Notes under the pieces: model-generated
Seen by the model: the letters and a program-made list of their open reading frames with translations, nothing else
What the model was told of the DNA's origin: nothing
Databases searched by the model: none
Source: Hysterangium stoloniferum
Taxonomy: Eukaryota; Basidiomycota; Agaricomycetes; Hysterangiales; Hysterangiaceae
Direction of reading: 5' to 3'
Length of the DNA: 64,000 nt
NCBI GenBank assembly: GCA_015178975.1
Contig: WHVD01000046.1
Coordinates: 186,001-250,000, forward strand
Position numbers and translations under genes: made by a program
Shown here: in pieces, positions 47,603 through 58,287 of the stretch
How positions within the stretch are numbered: the first letter of the stretch is position 1
Layout of the letters: every line of letters starts with the position of its first letter

Positions 47603-47947
47603 TGTTAGGACCGGAAAACCCGCCAGGCTCGAGACCCCATCCTACATGCACCCAACTCTCTATACCCACCAGGTTACAGTTAACCAGAAAACCTGCCAGC
47701 ACCTGGACCCTACTGTATATGTATATGCACCCAACCCTCTATATGGTACCCAAAGTACAGTCACAACCAGAGTGCCTGCTGGGACACATCAAACCTGTCT
47801 ATATCTGACTCTACATATCTCATGCACCAGTCACTGGACTCCACCCAGACAACTTGTCAGCTCTCTAACTGAGCCCCATTCCTGTTATGGTCAAATGACC
47901 TGTCATGTTTCACACCCTGCTCCTGTTCCATTCCATCCAACACCTAG

Positions 47948-49345
47948 GAGGATATCTGAAAACTATTAAGTATACCAAATTCTAATATACTCTAAAGGTG
48001 TTACAACCGTGTCACAATCCAATGGTTCCCGAGGTTAGTGCCACCTATCGACGATTCATGTGATCACTCAAGTCCTCACATCAGAAGCCGTCAGTTCCCC
48101 GATGCTGACGTATGCCTTTGCGGCGATCAAACTCTGTTTACACCCCCATCAAAATATACTCACACTATCTGGTTAAACTCTGATACGTCCCTTTTCATTA
48201 TGATGGTCTGTTCTACTCTATGTTTCACACATATCTAAATATACTTGTAACTCTCAGACTTTTTCCTTTTCTTGTAATCCCACTCTCGGTTAATGTACAG
48301 CCTCTGAACTAATCGTAACCTTCCCATTTCTAGTCAAGCTTATTTGTCAATACCGTTTTCCACTCTTCTCCTAGTTAGTGTTTTCTAGACGCCTGATACT
48401 TGTATATGAACCCACTGTAGTTGTAGTTACTAGGGCAATCAGAATATTGACTCAGAATACCCTCTTATGCCTACAGAAGTCTCAAACTAAGTACTCCACT
48501 ATCCACCTTCGCGTGCGCTCACCCACTCTCGGTTCCCGACCCCTTGGCTTGACACTCAACTTATCCTTCGTTTCTGATCGGTAGTTTTGCCGAGAGGTAT
48601 TCGTTAGGACTAGTCTTCGCCCGCCCGAAATTTAAGGACACCCGACAGATAACTGCGAGGGCGCAGCACATAAGCTGAAGCCAAGTCCTTCCGATCGGTC
48701 ACTGTCAGCCCACTGACATTAGTCAGTTTTCAGTTCTTAACAAAAGGTCATTTAAACATCTGGGATGTGATTCAAACATAATTTGTTTTTTAAAACTTTC
48801 AAAAAGTTTTAAACTCTCTCATACATTAAAAACTAAAGAATCTTTCCGGACATGAGTAGACAATGAAAAAAATTAGTAGTTTGAAACACTAATACTTTTA
48901 AAAAATAGATACCTTTAGATAGTCCATTCCATGCATATGTATATCATTGGCACCTCTAAATACATATGTATTACTTCGGAATAGATCTGTCAATCTGAAC
49001 AGATTTCTACTTGATTCAATGTATCTAGAATATATAGGTGGTTTCACTTAATAAAGAAGGCCATAGGATGAAAAATTTCCAATGACATCTCACATATTTT
49101 ACTAGGAAATAACTACATTACAACTTTTAAAAAACAAATTAACAACAAAAGTATTAGCAAGTATTTACATAAATTGGAAAACTATATACAACAGGTTCTA
49201 TTAATTGATTCTGAATTGTTTCTTATGGTTGGTGGCTAACAATATAATAGTCTCAGAATAGATACTGCTATTTAAAGATGGAGTTTTGTAGCAATTTTGC
49301 TTTTATTAGTAAACATTTGATATTATAATGATTACGGACAACCTC
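47948..49345. mobile_element. AT-rich DNA element (about 649 bp) interrupted by a solo LTR
   Basis: CCTAG flanks both ends (47943-47947, 49346-49350); the interrupted LTR aligns across the site with 5513-6328. The insertion begins GAGGATATC and ends GACAACCTC, a 4-bp inverted end with weak similarity beyond. No coding capacity is visible in the AT-rich body (48748-49345). Probably a MITE; superfamily unclear. Confidence 0.55.
47999..48742 (+). repeat. Solo LTR, 744 bp, third Gypsy family
   Basis: TGTTACAACCGTG to CAGTTCTTAACA, flanked by AAAGG at 47994-47998 and 48743-48747. It is CpG-rich compared with its surroundings, so relatively young. It carries the shared motif GCAGCACATAAGCTGAAGCC near 48663. 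Confidence 0.8.
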
Positions 49346-49802
49346 CCTAGTTTGGTGTTTACTCATCTCATTTCATGATTACTTGTTTTGATCTTTATTA
49401 TTACTGGATTTGGTATTGCATACATTCCACAGTCTATATAGTCTAGCTAATGTTGTATATACAATCTGGTCAGAAAATCAACTAAGTTCCCTCAACTTAG
49501 TTCTCCCCCAGTAACTTAGCATATATCCCACTCTATCCCCATCTCTCATCTTTGAAACACAATGCTATCAATGCTATTGACCTCATTGGAGCCTGTGGGC
49601 TTTCTGACTGGCCTCCTGACCTATTGAGTGTTCAACTTATCAACCTATTGACTGCTCCTGGACTCCCCAGGTTTTCCATCCACCTGTTTGAAATTGGACA
49701 CCATGATCTTGCAAGGGTGTAGCTTATAAGCTGAAGCCAAGTCCTAGATTATCCACGGGTTTCTCTGGAAACCCTCTGTGAGCCTGCCCATCCCTTAACA
49801 GT

Positions 49803-49813
49803 ATTTTCTGACC
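49803..49813 (+). promoter_or_regulatory. Primer binding site, self-priming type
   Basis: ATTTTCTGACC two bases after the LTR end is exactly complementary to GGTCAGAAAAT in the same LTR (49468-49478). The C here, against T in the relative at 5015, is matched by G against A in the LTR. Confidence 0.65.
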
Positions 49814-49835
49814 ACAACTTGCAGATTGTGTCAAT

Positions 49836-51861
49836 ATGCCACCAAGAAGAAGAGCATCTGTACAGGAAAACCTACCTGGACCCTTGACTCTTCATTCCCC
49901 ACTCACTTTGTACACCAGTCAGACACTCACAAACCAGCTGGATGCCATGAACAAATCCCATATCAAAGAACCCCTGGAAAACCTGGATGATTCTGAGCAT
50001 GAGGACGAGTCCATGGCCTCCAACAAGGGCAAAGGTGTTGAAAATCCCCCATCTAATGAGTGACTGCAGTTTCCAGATCCCACTTCTGAGTTGTTAGCAA
50101 TTGCTTTAGATAAATTGATGAACCATATGCTCTGAGAAAACAAGAAAAAGGATCAGGAACCTCACGGTCAAAAGTCAATGCTCCAGAACCCTTCATAAGT
50201 TCCAATCCCAACAAGCTTTCCACCTTCTTCATGCAATGTCACTTCAATTTCCACAATTGATCTGCTGCATTCTCCATGGACTCCTGAAAAGTCAATTATG
50301 CACTCTCATACCTCTTGGGATCCACATTTAAATGGTTCAAACCCACTTTTAGTGGACTTTCTGAGGAGGAGCTGGCTTGAAGATTGGAATGCGTTTGTTG
50401 AAGAGCTAGAGACAAACTTTGGCCCATATGACCTGACCGGAGAAGCCCAGAATAGCCTCAGCAATCTTCATATGAAGGACAACCAGCACATCATGGACTA
50501 CATTGTTCAATTCAATAATCTTGCAGTGTGTTGTCAATGGGGCGATCTTCCTCTCTGCCACCAGTTCTATGCTGGTCTGCCATCCCACCTCAAGGATGAA
50601 GTCTCTAAAGGTGAAGATGGCAAACCCAAAACATTGTCCTGTATGCACCTCAAGGCTCAAAATGCAGATGCATGCTATTGGGAATATCAAGCAGAAGTTG
50701 CCCATGAGACCTCTGTGGAAAAAACCAACAAGTCCATGATGAACAAACCCAATAACAACACCCTGTCTACCAGCAACCAAAACTCCACACAATCTGATTG
50801 GAAGAATCACAAAAAGTCTTCCAACAACAGCAACAACAGCAAAGGTCAGCAATCCAGTAAACAAAATGAAAAAACTGACTTCACAGGCAAGCTTGGGCCT
50901 GATGGCAAACTTACCCCACAAGAAAGGCAGCATCATATGGACAACAACCTTTGTCTCTTGTGGGGAAAACCTGGTCATTGAGTTCCAGAATGTGGAGAAA
51001 GCAAACTCTGCAAAAGGTCATGTAGCCAAAATTTCCTCCATGGAATCCCCATTGAAGGACAAACTGGCTTCCAACCTAAAAAAAGAGTAAGCAATCCCAT
51101 GGACTCTGCACAGGTTGGGGGTTGTGTTACCTCTCCGTACATTCATGAGTTTACTTGTCTTAATGCATCCACTCTTTTGAACTCTGACTCATTTTTTATT
51201 AAACTCATGTCTGATATGATCCTGAAATTTGTTTTCTCAGCACTCATAGATTCCAGCTTGACTCATTGCTTTGTAGATACAAAATTCACACAAAAACATC
51301 TGCTGTCGATGGACAAAAACCAAATTCCACCCCAAAAAGAGTACAACTTAAAAAATTGACCTCAAAGAAGGCACCCAGCCACCCCTCAGACATATCTACC
51401 CACTGTCCTCCACAGAACTTTCTGCAATCCAGGATTTCCTGGATGAACATTTGTCCATAGGTTTTATCTGACCCTTGAAGTCTCCTTTTGGAGCACCCAT
51501 TTTGTTTGTTAAGAAGAAGGATGGATCCCTTCAACTATGTGTTAATTTCAGAGGACTCAATGCTGTTACATGGAAGGATAAGTATCTGCTCCCACTTATA
51601 TCTGGCCTGCTCGACACTCCATGGAATGCCTGGATTTATACCAAGATAGACCTTAAACACACCTACCACTTGGTCCAGATAGCCACAGGAGATGAGTGGA
51701 AAACCACTTTTAGGACCCATTATGGGGCTTTTGAGTGGTTGGTGATGCTCCATCTGTTTTTTAACATTTTATTAATGATATCTTCTCTGACATGCTTGAT
51801 GTATGCATCATTGTTTATCTGGACAACAACATTCCTATCTACTCTAAGGACCCCACAGCAC
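49836..51861 (+). pseudogene. Ty3/Gypsy gag-protease-RT, 3'-truncated
   Basis: Gag starts MPPRRRASVQENLPGPL; capsid ends with DDWNAFVEELETNFGPYD-like sequence (50370-50430), followed by an N/S-rich linker and a damaged zinc knuckle (CLLWGKPGH: second Cys to Trp). Protease follows (ALIDSSLTHCFVD, 51240-51280; DS is kept but Gly is replaced). A deletion leads into RT (51475: [32 protein letters not shown]). It breaks near 51861, where the inverted right-hand Gypsy copy resumes. No 3' LTR. Gag has in-frame TGA codons. Confidence 0.85.
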
Positions 51862-52921
51862 ACTTGTACTTGTCCTCATCCATCTGGCATCTGCTGGGAC
51901 CCATGATGAAGCCTAAATACTCAATAGTGTCTGTGTCCAAAGTAATTTTTTGACTGTTTGTAAAAAGACCACAGTTCCAAACTCTCCAGAGAACTTCACA
52001 GACCATTTTTTGATGTAGATTGGGGTCCTCAGAGTAAATAAGAATGTCATCCAAGTAGAGAATAACACATACATCAAGCATGTCAGAGAAAATGTCATTA
52101 ACAAAACACTGAAAAATGGAAGGGGCATTGGTGAGCCTGAAGGCATCACCAACCATTCAAAAGTCCCATAGCAGGTATGGAATGTGGCTTTCCACTCATC
52201 TCCCTCAGCTATCTAGACCATGTGGTAGGCATGTTTGAGGTCTATCTTGGTATAAATCTGGGCATTCTGCAGAGCATTGAGTAGATCAGAAATAAGCAGT
52301 TATCTTTCCATGTCATTGCATTAAGTCCTCTGAAATCAATGCAAAGTCTAAGGGATCTGTCCTTTTTGTTGATGAAAAGGATGGGTGCTCCAAAAGGAGA
52401 CTTTGATGGCCAAATCAATCCTTTTCCAATTCCTCAACAAATGCATCCCATTCATAAAGCCAATTCAGCTCCTCTGGGGTGAGTCCACTGAATTCCAGTT
52501 CAAATCATTTTAATTCCAAGAGGTAAGAGAGTGCATAGTTGACTCTTGGGAGTCTGTGGTAAATGTGGTTGGTCTATCACAAAAATTGAAATGACACTGC
52601 ATGAGAAAGGTTGACAGTTTCCTAGGGTTTAAGCCAGTGAAGGGTTCTGGTGCATTGACTTTGGATCATGTGGGTTCTTTATGCTTTTCTTTGTGTTGTT
52701 GTTTATGTGATCCATGAGTTTCTCTAAAGTCTTTTCTAATAACTCAGTAGTGACATCTGGGAAATATGGAAGGGGTGCAGGGGACATCCTTGTCCTTATC
52801 AGAACCTGCAGATTCTTCACTGTTTTCCACGTTTTTTGGGTTTTCTGGAACTTGTTCAATATGGGATTTGTCCATGATGATAGGCTGGGTTTTTGGTGTC
52901 TGGATCATGTACAAGGCAAGT
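51862..52921 (-). pseudogene. Gypsy gag-RT of the right-hand copy
   Basis: Minus-strand equivalent of 6575-7660: the gag block TTELLEKTLEKLMDHINNN (52760-52700), capsid pieces, the same direct gag-to-RT junction at about 52428, RT blocks and [14 protein letters not shown] (52080-52030, YLDD kept). Ends at 51862 by rearrangement. Confidence 0.85.
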
Positions 52922-53551
52922 TGTTAAGCTCTGGGCTTACAGATGGGTGTTTGAGGAAGACCCATTGATGTTCCAGGACAGGTAGGACTTGGCTTCAGCG
53001 TATGTTCTGCACCCTCATGATTGTTGAGTCCAATTTCAGATGGGAGAACACAGGACACATGGGGTTCAGGATTATGCAAAGAGGTAGGGATGGGGAACCT
53101 GGGGCTCTGAGAGTACCTTATGTCTTGGTTGGAGGACCCACAGGTTCTGGGAATATATTGATGTAAAGTTTACTAGGACAAATGGATAGAATACTAGATG
53201 GGTGTTAAGTCAATTTTCTGATCAAATTGTAAGTACAAATATTTACTCAATTATATACTGTAGTACTAAATATTATTGTACTACTAATCTGGTGTGATAA
53301 AAAGACAAAATGGGCAAGCAAGAAACAAGGCAGGGTTGACCATACTCAGAACAGGGGTCGAGATGGAATAGGAACAAATGTAGGAGCATAAAAAACCAGA
53401 TGTCAAACAGGCTCAGGAATGGATCAGGGCAGAGTTCTTCAAGTGTCTAAGAGGTTGGGATATCCAGTTGGTTGATCATTTTGTAAACAGAGAGATACTG
53501 TAGGTCCTGGTATTGTAGGGTCTAGGTCCTAGTGGCTTCCCAGTCCAAACA
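52922..53551 (-). repeat. Gypsy LTR, 630 bp, uninterrupted partner of 5120-6574
   Basis: Minus strand TGTTTGGACTGGG to GAGCTTAACA. It reads through the site where the 816-bp LTR sits in the left copy, giving the empty-site sequence CATCA. It interrupts a gag N-terminus at 53552-53621, as on the left. Confidence 0.8.
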
Positions 53552-53621
53552 CAAGTGGAGATTGGAGGGTAGAAGATCCTGGTAGATTTGACTGTTTGGA
53601 CACCTTCCTTCTTGAAGGCAT
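53552..53621 (-). pseudogene. Gypsy gag N-terminus fragment, partner of 5050-5119
   Basis: Minus-strand ATG at 53621 followed by a MPSRRK-like start, cut by the LTR at 53551. The same junction as at 5119/5120. Confidence 0.65.
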
Positions 53622-53658
53622 GACAGAGAACAATCTGCAGGATTGAATCAGAAAATAC

Positions 53659-53858
53659 TGTTAAGCTCAGGGCTTACAGGCAGGTATCCAGGGTGAACCT
53701 GTAGATGTTCTGGGCACAGGTAAGACTTGGCTTCAGCTTATGTGCTGTGCCCTCACATGATTGTCAGTTCCAATTTCAGATGGAGGGATATAGGAAACTC
53801 AGGGAGTCCAGGAATATACAAAGTGATGGAGTCAGGGAGCCCATGGGCTCCAGGAATA
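53659..53858 (-). repeat. Gypsy LTR, part inside a split LTR (continues at 63225-63637)
   Basis: The 3' part of a 613-bp minus-strand LTR; the other part, 63637-63225, begins TGTTAGGTTTGGG. The 9.4-kb chromovirus 53859-63219 separates the two pieces, with GAATA at both borders. The plus-strand copy at 4613-5012 shows the site unoccupied. Confidence 0.85.
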
Positions 53859-54885
53859 TGTTACGACCCATTCCTGGATGTTTCAATATCCGACTTCCGA
53901 TATCCGACTACGGAACATCATAGTTACCATATCTTCTGCATTCTTCCCTTGTTCCACATTTGGTAATTTGTCCGCTGACAAGTATTCACTCGTTTGTCTA
54001 TTATATTCCCGTTTCGGAATATTGTCTCCCCGATATGTCTTATTGTATTTCCATTTTAAGAATACTTCCATTTCCATCTTATTATGGTCTTAGTGTGAGG
54101 AGTATACTTTTACCACAGTTTCATTGTGGTAAAACACTCCTTTTATTTTAATTATATTTTACATATTCTATTCATATTTTTCTATCTTTCATATTCTTTG
54201 AATATTGCATATTTCATTAGTTTGAAGAATTGTGTATACTTGTGGGTGCACTCAGCACCAATTAGAACTCAGACACACTTTAACCCAAGAACCACCACTC
54301 GTAAGACACAAACTAGGTCTACTACGAGCGGTGATCAGGGTAACGTGTCAGCTACCACATAGGTAGCATTATCTGAACTACTGAACACTTCTGGCCTCGA
54401 ACTATAACAGTTGAGGCCTCCACTCAAACCATCGCACTCGTTGACTCCTTCGTCATCTCGTGCTCCTTCTCTCACTTTCTCTTATATTGCACCGAATAGG
54501 TCAATATCCTTCCTTTCTACTCATTTCTTCGTATATAGAACGGTCAGAACTTCCGCCACTCTTCACACTTAGTTTGTAGTACAATAACAAGAAGACTTAC
54601 ATATATTAGTTTCCACGAATTTGTACTTTACCTTAGATCTGATATCAACTTAGTTTCTTATTCCTTCTTCTGTCTTTCTGTACGCTCGATATTTGGAACT
54701 CTTCGGAACTCTGAATATCCGTATCTTCCATTGTAAGTCTCACTTCTGAAATTAAGGACTTTGAGCGTTTGCGTAGAGGTGCAGCACATAAGCTGAAGCT
54801 GACGTCCTGACCCTATCTGGTAGTTCCCAACTTCCCGGTGACTTTCCAATAGTTCTGGAATAAGTTCCCGACACGGCACTTAACA
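53859..54885 (+). repeat. 5' LTR of the complete chromovirus
   Basis: TGTTACGACCCATTCC to GGCACTTAACA. 1027 bp, of which 474 plus 5 bp are the inserted solo LTR; net 548 bp against 544 bp for the 3' LTR. ATATATTA at 54601 lies about 34 nt before AGATCTGATAT (54635-54645), the predicted transcript start and self-primer. Scattered substitutions separate the two LTRs. Confidence 0.9.
54094..54567 (+). repeat. Solo LTR, 474 bp, in the 5' LTR
   Basis: TGTGAGGAGTATAC to CTCTTCACA, flanked by CTTAG (54089-54093, 54568-54572). The 3' LTR of the host element has the site without it. Its 3' end (CTTCGTATATAGAACGGT..) matches, inverted, the start of the insertion 59628-60256, so both belong to one family or close relatives. 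Confidence 0.9.
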
Positions 54886-54887
54886 GT

Positions 54888-54898
54888 ATATCAGATCT
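54888..54898 (+). promoter_or_regulatory. Primer binding site, self-priming type
   Basis: ATATCAGATCT begins two bases after the 5' LTR and is the exact complement of AGATCTGATAT at 54635-54645 (and of the same segment in the 3' LTR, about 62970). Confidence 0.7.
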
Positions 54899-54919
54899 CA
54901 ACTCTGCGACTCGCTCATC

Positions 54920-56155
54920 ATGGGTCCCAAATGCAAAGCTGCTGAAGGACCATCCCAACTTCAATCCCCATTGCAACTTTACACCACTCAACCTGAAACC
55001 CCAATTCAGCCGACAACATCAGCCTCAGTTGAAGAAGTTACCGAGGAGGTTACCGAGGTAATGAAGGACCCCAATATTCCCCACACTTCTGACAACGAAG
55101 CAGAAGATCAGCCAGAGACATTGAAAAAGAAATCTTCCGACGAACTGACTGAAATGTTGTTTATCAACTCCATTGTGAAATTCGCTGACTATTTGAAATC
55201 TCCTGAGGATAGTAAAGAATCATCCCGCACCGGAGTCAAAGAACCCAAACCATTTACCGGCAAGGATCCGAAAAAATTGAAGAATTTCCTTCTCCAATGC
55301 CATTTCAGTTTCTGTGATCGACCTGCTGCATTTAAATCCGACAGTTGAAAAGTCAATTTCACACTCTCTTATCTCAAGGATACCTCTCAAGATTGGTTCG
55401 AACCCAGACTATCTGGAATATCCGACGAGACACCCGTATGGCTCGATGACTGGGACGCTTTTGTGGAAGAACTGGAAACTAATTTCGGACCTTATGATCA
55501 ATCTGGCGAAGTGGAAAATGAATTAATGACGCTTAAGATGAAGGACAATCAACGAGTTTCCGATTATCTCGTCAAGTTCAATACCCTCGCCGCACGATGT
55601 GGATGGGACGATTCCACCCTCAGGCACCATTTCTATATGGGACTTCCGTCACGCCTTAAAGATGAAATCTGCAAAGATGGGAAGCTGAAAACTCTCTAAC
55701 TCATGCAGATTAAAGCTCAAACATCCGATGCCCGTTATTGGGAACGAAAAGCCGAGGTCTCTCGAGAGAACCCGACGGAACGTTCTCAGAATAACAAGGC
55801 GTCGACCAGCAAGTCTTCCAGCAATAACTCAGGCAATAACACCGGCAACTCTGGTACTAATACTGGTAAATCAAACTCTGACCGGAAAAAAAGACAATAA
55901 ATCCAACAAGGATAAACAGTCAACTTCCAACAAACCCGACATTTCCCATTTGTTGGGTACCGACGGTAAACTCACCCCGAAGGAGAAACAATGACGTATG
56001 GACAATGACCTCTGCCTTTTCTGCGGGAAAGGTGGACACAAGGTTTCCAACTGTACTGTTAAATCTAACTCTTCCAAGGCCTGCACAGCAACTTCCACTA
56101 CGACTACAACATCTAAGGAAAAACCCGCCACAGAGTCGAAAAAAGAGTAAGCAAC
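54920..56155 (+). pseudogene. Chromovirus gag with CCHC knuckle
   Basis: ATG 54920 (MGPKCKAAEGPSQLQSPL). The capsid part includes [39 protein letters not shown] and DYLVKFNTLAARCGW; an N/S-rich linker precedes an intact zinc knuckle CLFCGKGGHKVSNC (about 56011-56052). One frame is interrupted by TGA at 55346, TAA at 55697, a frameshift near 55880 and TGA at 55992. Gag would package element RNA in cytoplasmic particles. Confidence 0.85.
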
Positions 56156-57469
56156 CCTCCTGAATCTGCACAGACAGAGGGTTGCATTGACTCTCTCCAT
56201 GTTTTTGAGGTTATCCATCTCAACGCGTCCACTCTCTCTAATCCCGATTCATTATTTGTAAAACTTGTCTCTGACTTTCTTGGAAATTTAGTGTTCCGAG
56301 CTCTGATAGATTCCTGCTCCACACACTGTTTTGTAGATACCACCTTTGCCATGAAACATAATCTGAAACACCATTCTGTTCCCGCAATTTCTTTGCATTT
56401 GTTTGACGGCACTAGCAATACGGCAATCACCCAAGCCTGCGACATGTCTATCCGGTTCCCTTGTGGAACATCCCAGACGGTTACCTTTTTCGTAACACAG
56501 TTGGACTCTAGCTGTTCAGTAGTTCTTGGATACAACTGGCTCACCCGATATAATCCGTTGATTGACTGGGTATTGGGCAGTATTAATTTCCGAATTCCCG
56601 ACACTTCAGTTCCTCCTGCAGCATCTTTTCCGGCCAAAGCCTTTTTGGCATCAATGGCATCTCCAGCTTCTACCGAAACCTCTGAGCCTCCGAAAATCTC
56701 TCTCATCAATGCTTCGGCATTTGTTAGGGTGAGTAAACTGGATGGTTCACAGTGTTTTTCGATCAGCTTAAAAGTTGATGACGCATCTGGATGTTTTGCG
56801 ACTCCAGAATTATCCAAGCTAAAAGCCGACCTGGAAGGAGTTCCTGAAAAATACCATGATTTTGCGGACATTTTCAGTAAGCAAAAAGCTGACAGGCTTG
56901 CACCCTATGACTTAAAAATCAATATTGAGCCCGGTTCAAACCCTCTGTTAGGACCTATTTACCCATTATCCCAATCGGAACTTTCATCCATTCAGGAGTT
57001 CCTGGATGAACATCTGTCGATAGGTTTTATCCATCCCTCAAAGTCTCCGTATGGAGCACCCGTCCTTTTCGTCAGAAAGAAGGATGGCTCCCTTCGACTC
57101 TGTGTCGATTTCAGAGGATTAAATTCCATCACACGGAAAGATAAGTATCCACTTCCACTCGTTACCAATTTACTCGATGCCCCACGGAAAGCTCGAATCT
57201 ACACCAAAATAGACCTCAAACACGCTTATTATTTGGTTCGAATTGCTGAGGGTGATGAATGGAAAACTGCTTTTCGGACTCGCTATGGATCCTTTGAATG
57301 GTTGGTTATGCCGTTCGGCCTTACCAATGCCCCTTCCGCTTTTCAACGTTTTGTTAATGATATATTTTCCAACATGCTTGATGTATGTGTTATAGTCTAC
57401 TTGGACAACATTTTGGTATTTTCCAAGGATCCCGCTCTTCACGATGAACAGGTCCGTGAAGTCTTCTGA
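56156..57469 (+). pseudogene. Chromovirus protease and reverse transcriptase, N-terminal part
   Basis: Frame 56291-57469 covers protease ([16 protein letters not shown]; the usual DSG reads DSC, later [13 protein letters not shown]) and RT ([92 protein letters not shown]). The second catalytic Asp of YLDD is Asn (a single G-to-A change); other copies in the window keep YLDD. It stops at 57467 (TGA), shortly before the DNA element at 57504. Confidence 0.85.
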
Positions 57470-57503
57470 AGACTCCGTAAAAACAGTCTTTTTGCCAATG
57501 GTA

Positions 57504-58287
57504 AGGTAGGCGTCACTTTAATTTGGCACCTGTTTATGTAAGCAAAAAAGTGACCTACTCGCACTCCTTTCTGTGCTTCCACAACATAGATAATCTGTAA
57601 TTAAAGCCCAGGGAAGTGGAGTTGGGATCCATTCCTCCAGTTCTCAGGTTTAAAACTTGAAAAATAATTCACCCTTGCCAAGTAGTAGGACTTACAAATT
57701 TTAACTTTTTTTTTGAGTCTCTGAATGCTTACAAACTTGTTTCCATGTGATTCTGAGATTTTCAAAATTTCGCAAGTGTCAGTATTGGCCGCTTACATAA
57801 TCATCACGTGATATATTGGGCAGCCTTGTTTTAAGGGCCTAAAATTGGGAAAGAAAACTGTATTAAATTCAAATATATGTACTTATCTTACTTACATAAA
57901 AATTCTCCTAAGAAAAAGAGGGTATAGCTGCACATGTACTTGTGCAGTAAGCTGTGCACTTGATCACAGGCCACATTACATAAGCAGTGCAGTGGCAAAC
58001 ACGTGGTTGCACAGTTCTACTACCATGCCTCAGAAGTCTAAAGCTGCACAATCTTGCATCAAAAACCTTGGATCAACAAAAGATACCATGGCCATCATAC
58101 ATTACCTCCAATCATGCTTGCACAAGTATGGCAAGCTCAAATTAATATGCCTGTACTATTATAGTGACTCCAATTTATTTTTTGACTTCATAATAATTTT
58201 TTCAAAAATTTGATTCACAAATTTGGCCGCTCTTGGCACTTAGTAATATGATTACATAAGGTGCTGAACTAAAGTGACGCCTACCTT
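57504..58287. mobile_element. Non-autonomous DNA element, 784 bp, in pol
   Basis: 18-bp perfect inverted ends, AAGGTAGGCGTCACTTTA, extended to about 28 bp with mismatches (TTTGGCACC/TTCAGCACC). Removing it restores the RT frame exactly (..FANG-EKCYFDMDS), so there is no visible target duplication. Inside, an open frame from 57845 to 58213 includes MPQKSKAAQSCIKNLG, which resembles N-termini of some fungal DDE transposases as I recall, but nothing more of a transposase is present. Confidence 0.75.

Larger units (their letters stand above)
47603..49800 (+). repeat. 5' LTR (about 795 bp) of a truncated Gypsy element, with two nested insertions
   Basis: TGTTAGGACCGG to CATCCCTTAACA. After removing 47948-49345 and one CCTAG copy, about 795 bp remain, consistent with the 816-bp LTR at 5513-6328. 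TATATA at 49435-49440 is followed 33 nt later by the predicted transcript start GGTCAGAAAAT (49468-49478). The shared motif TAAGCTGAAGCCAAGTCCTA lies at about 49726-49745. Confidence 0.8.
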
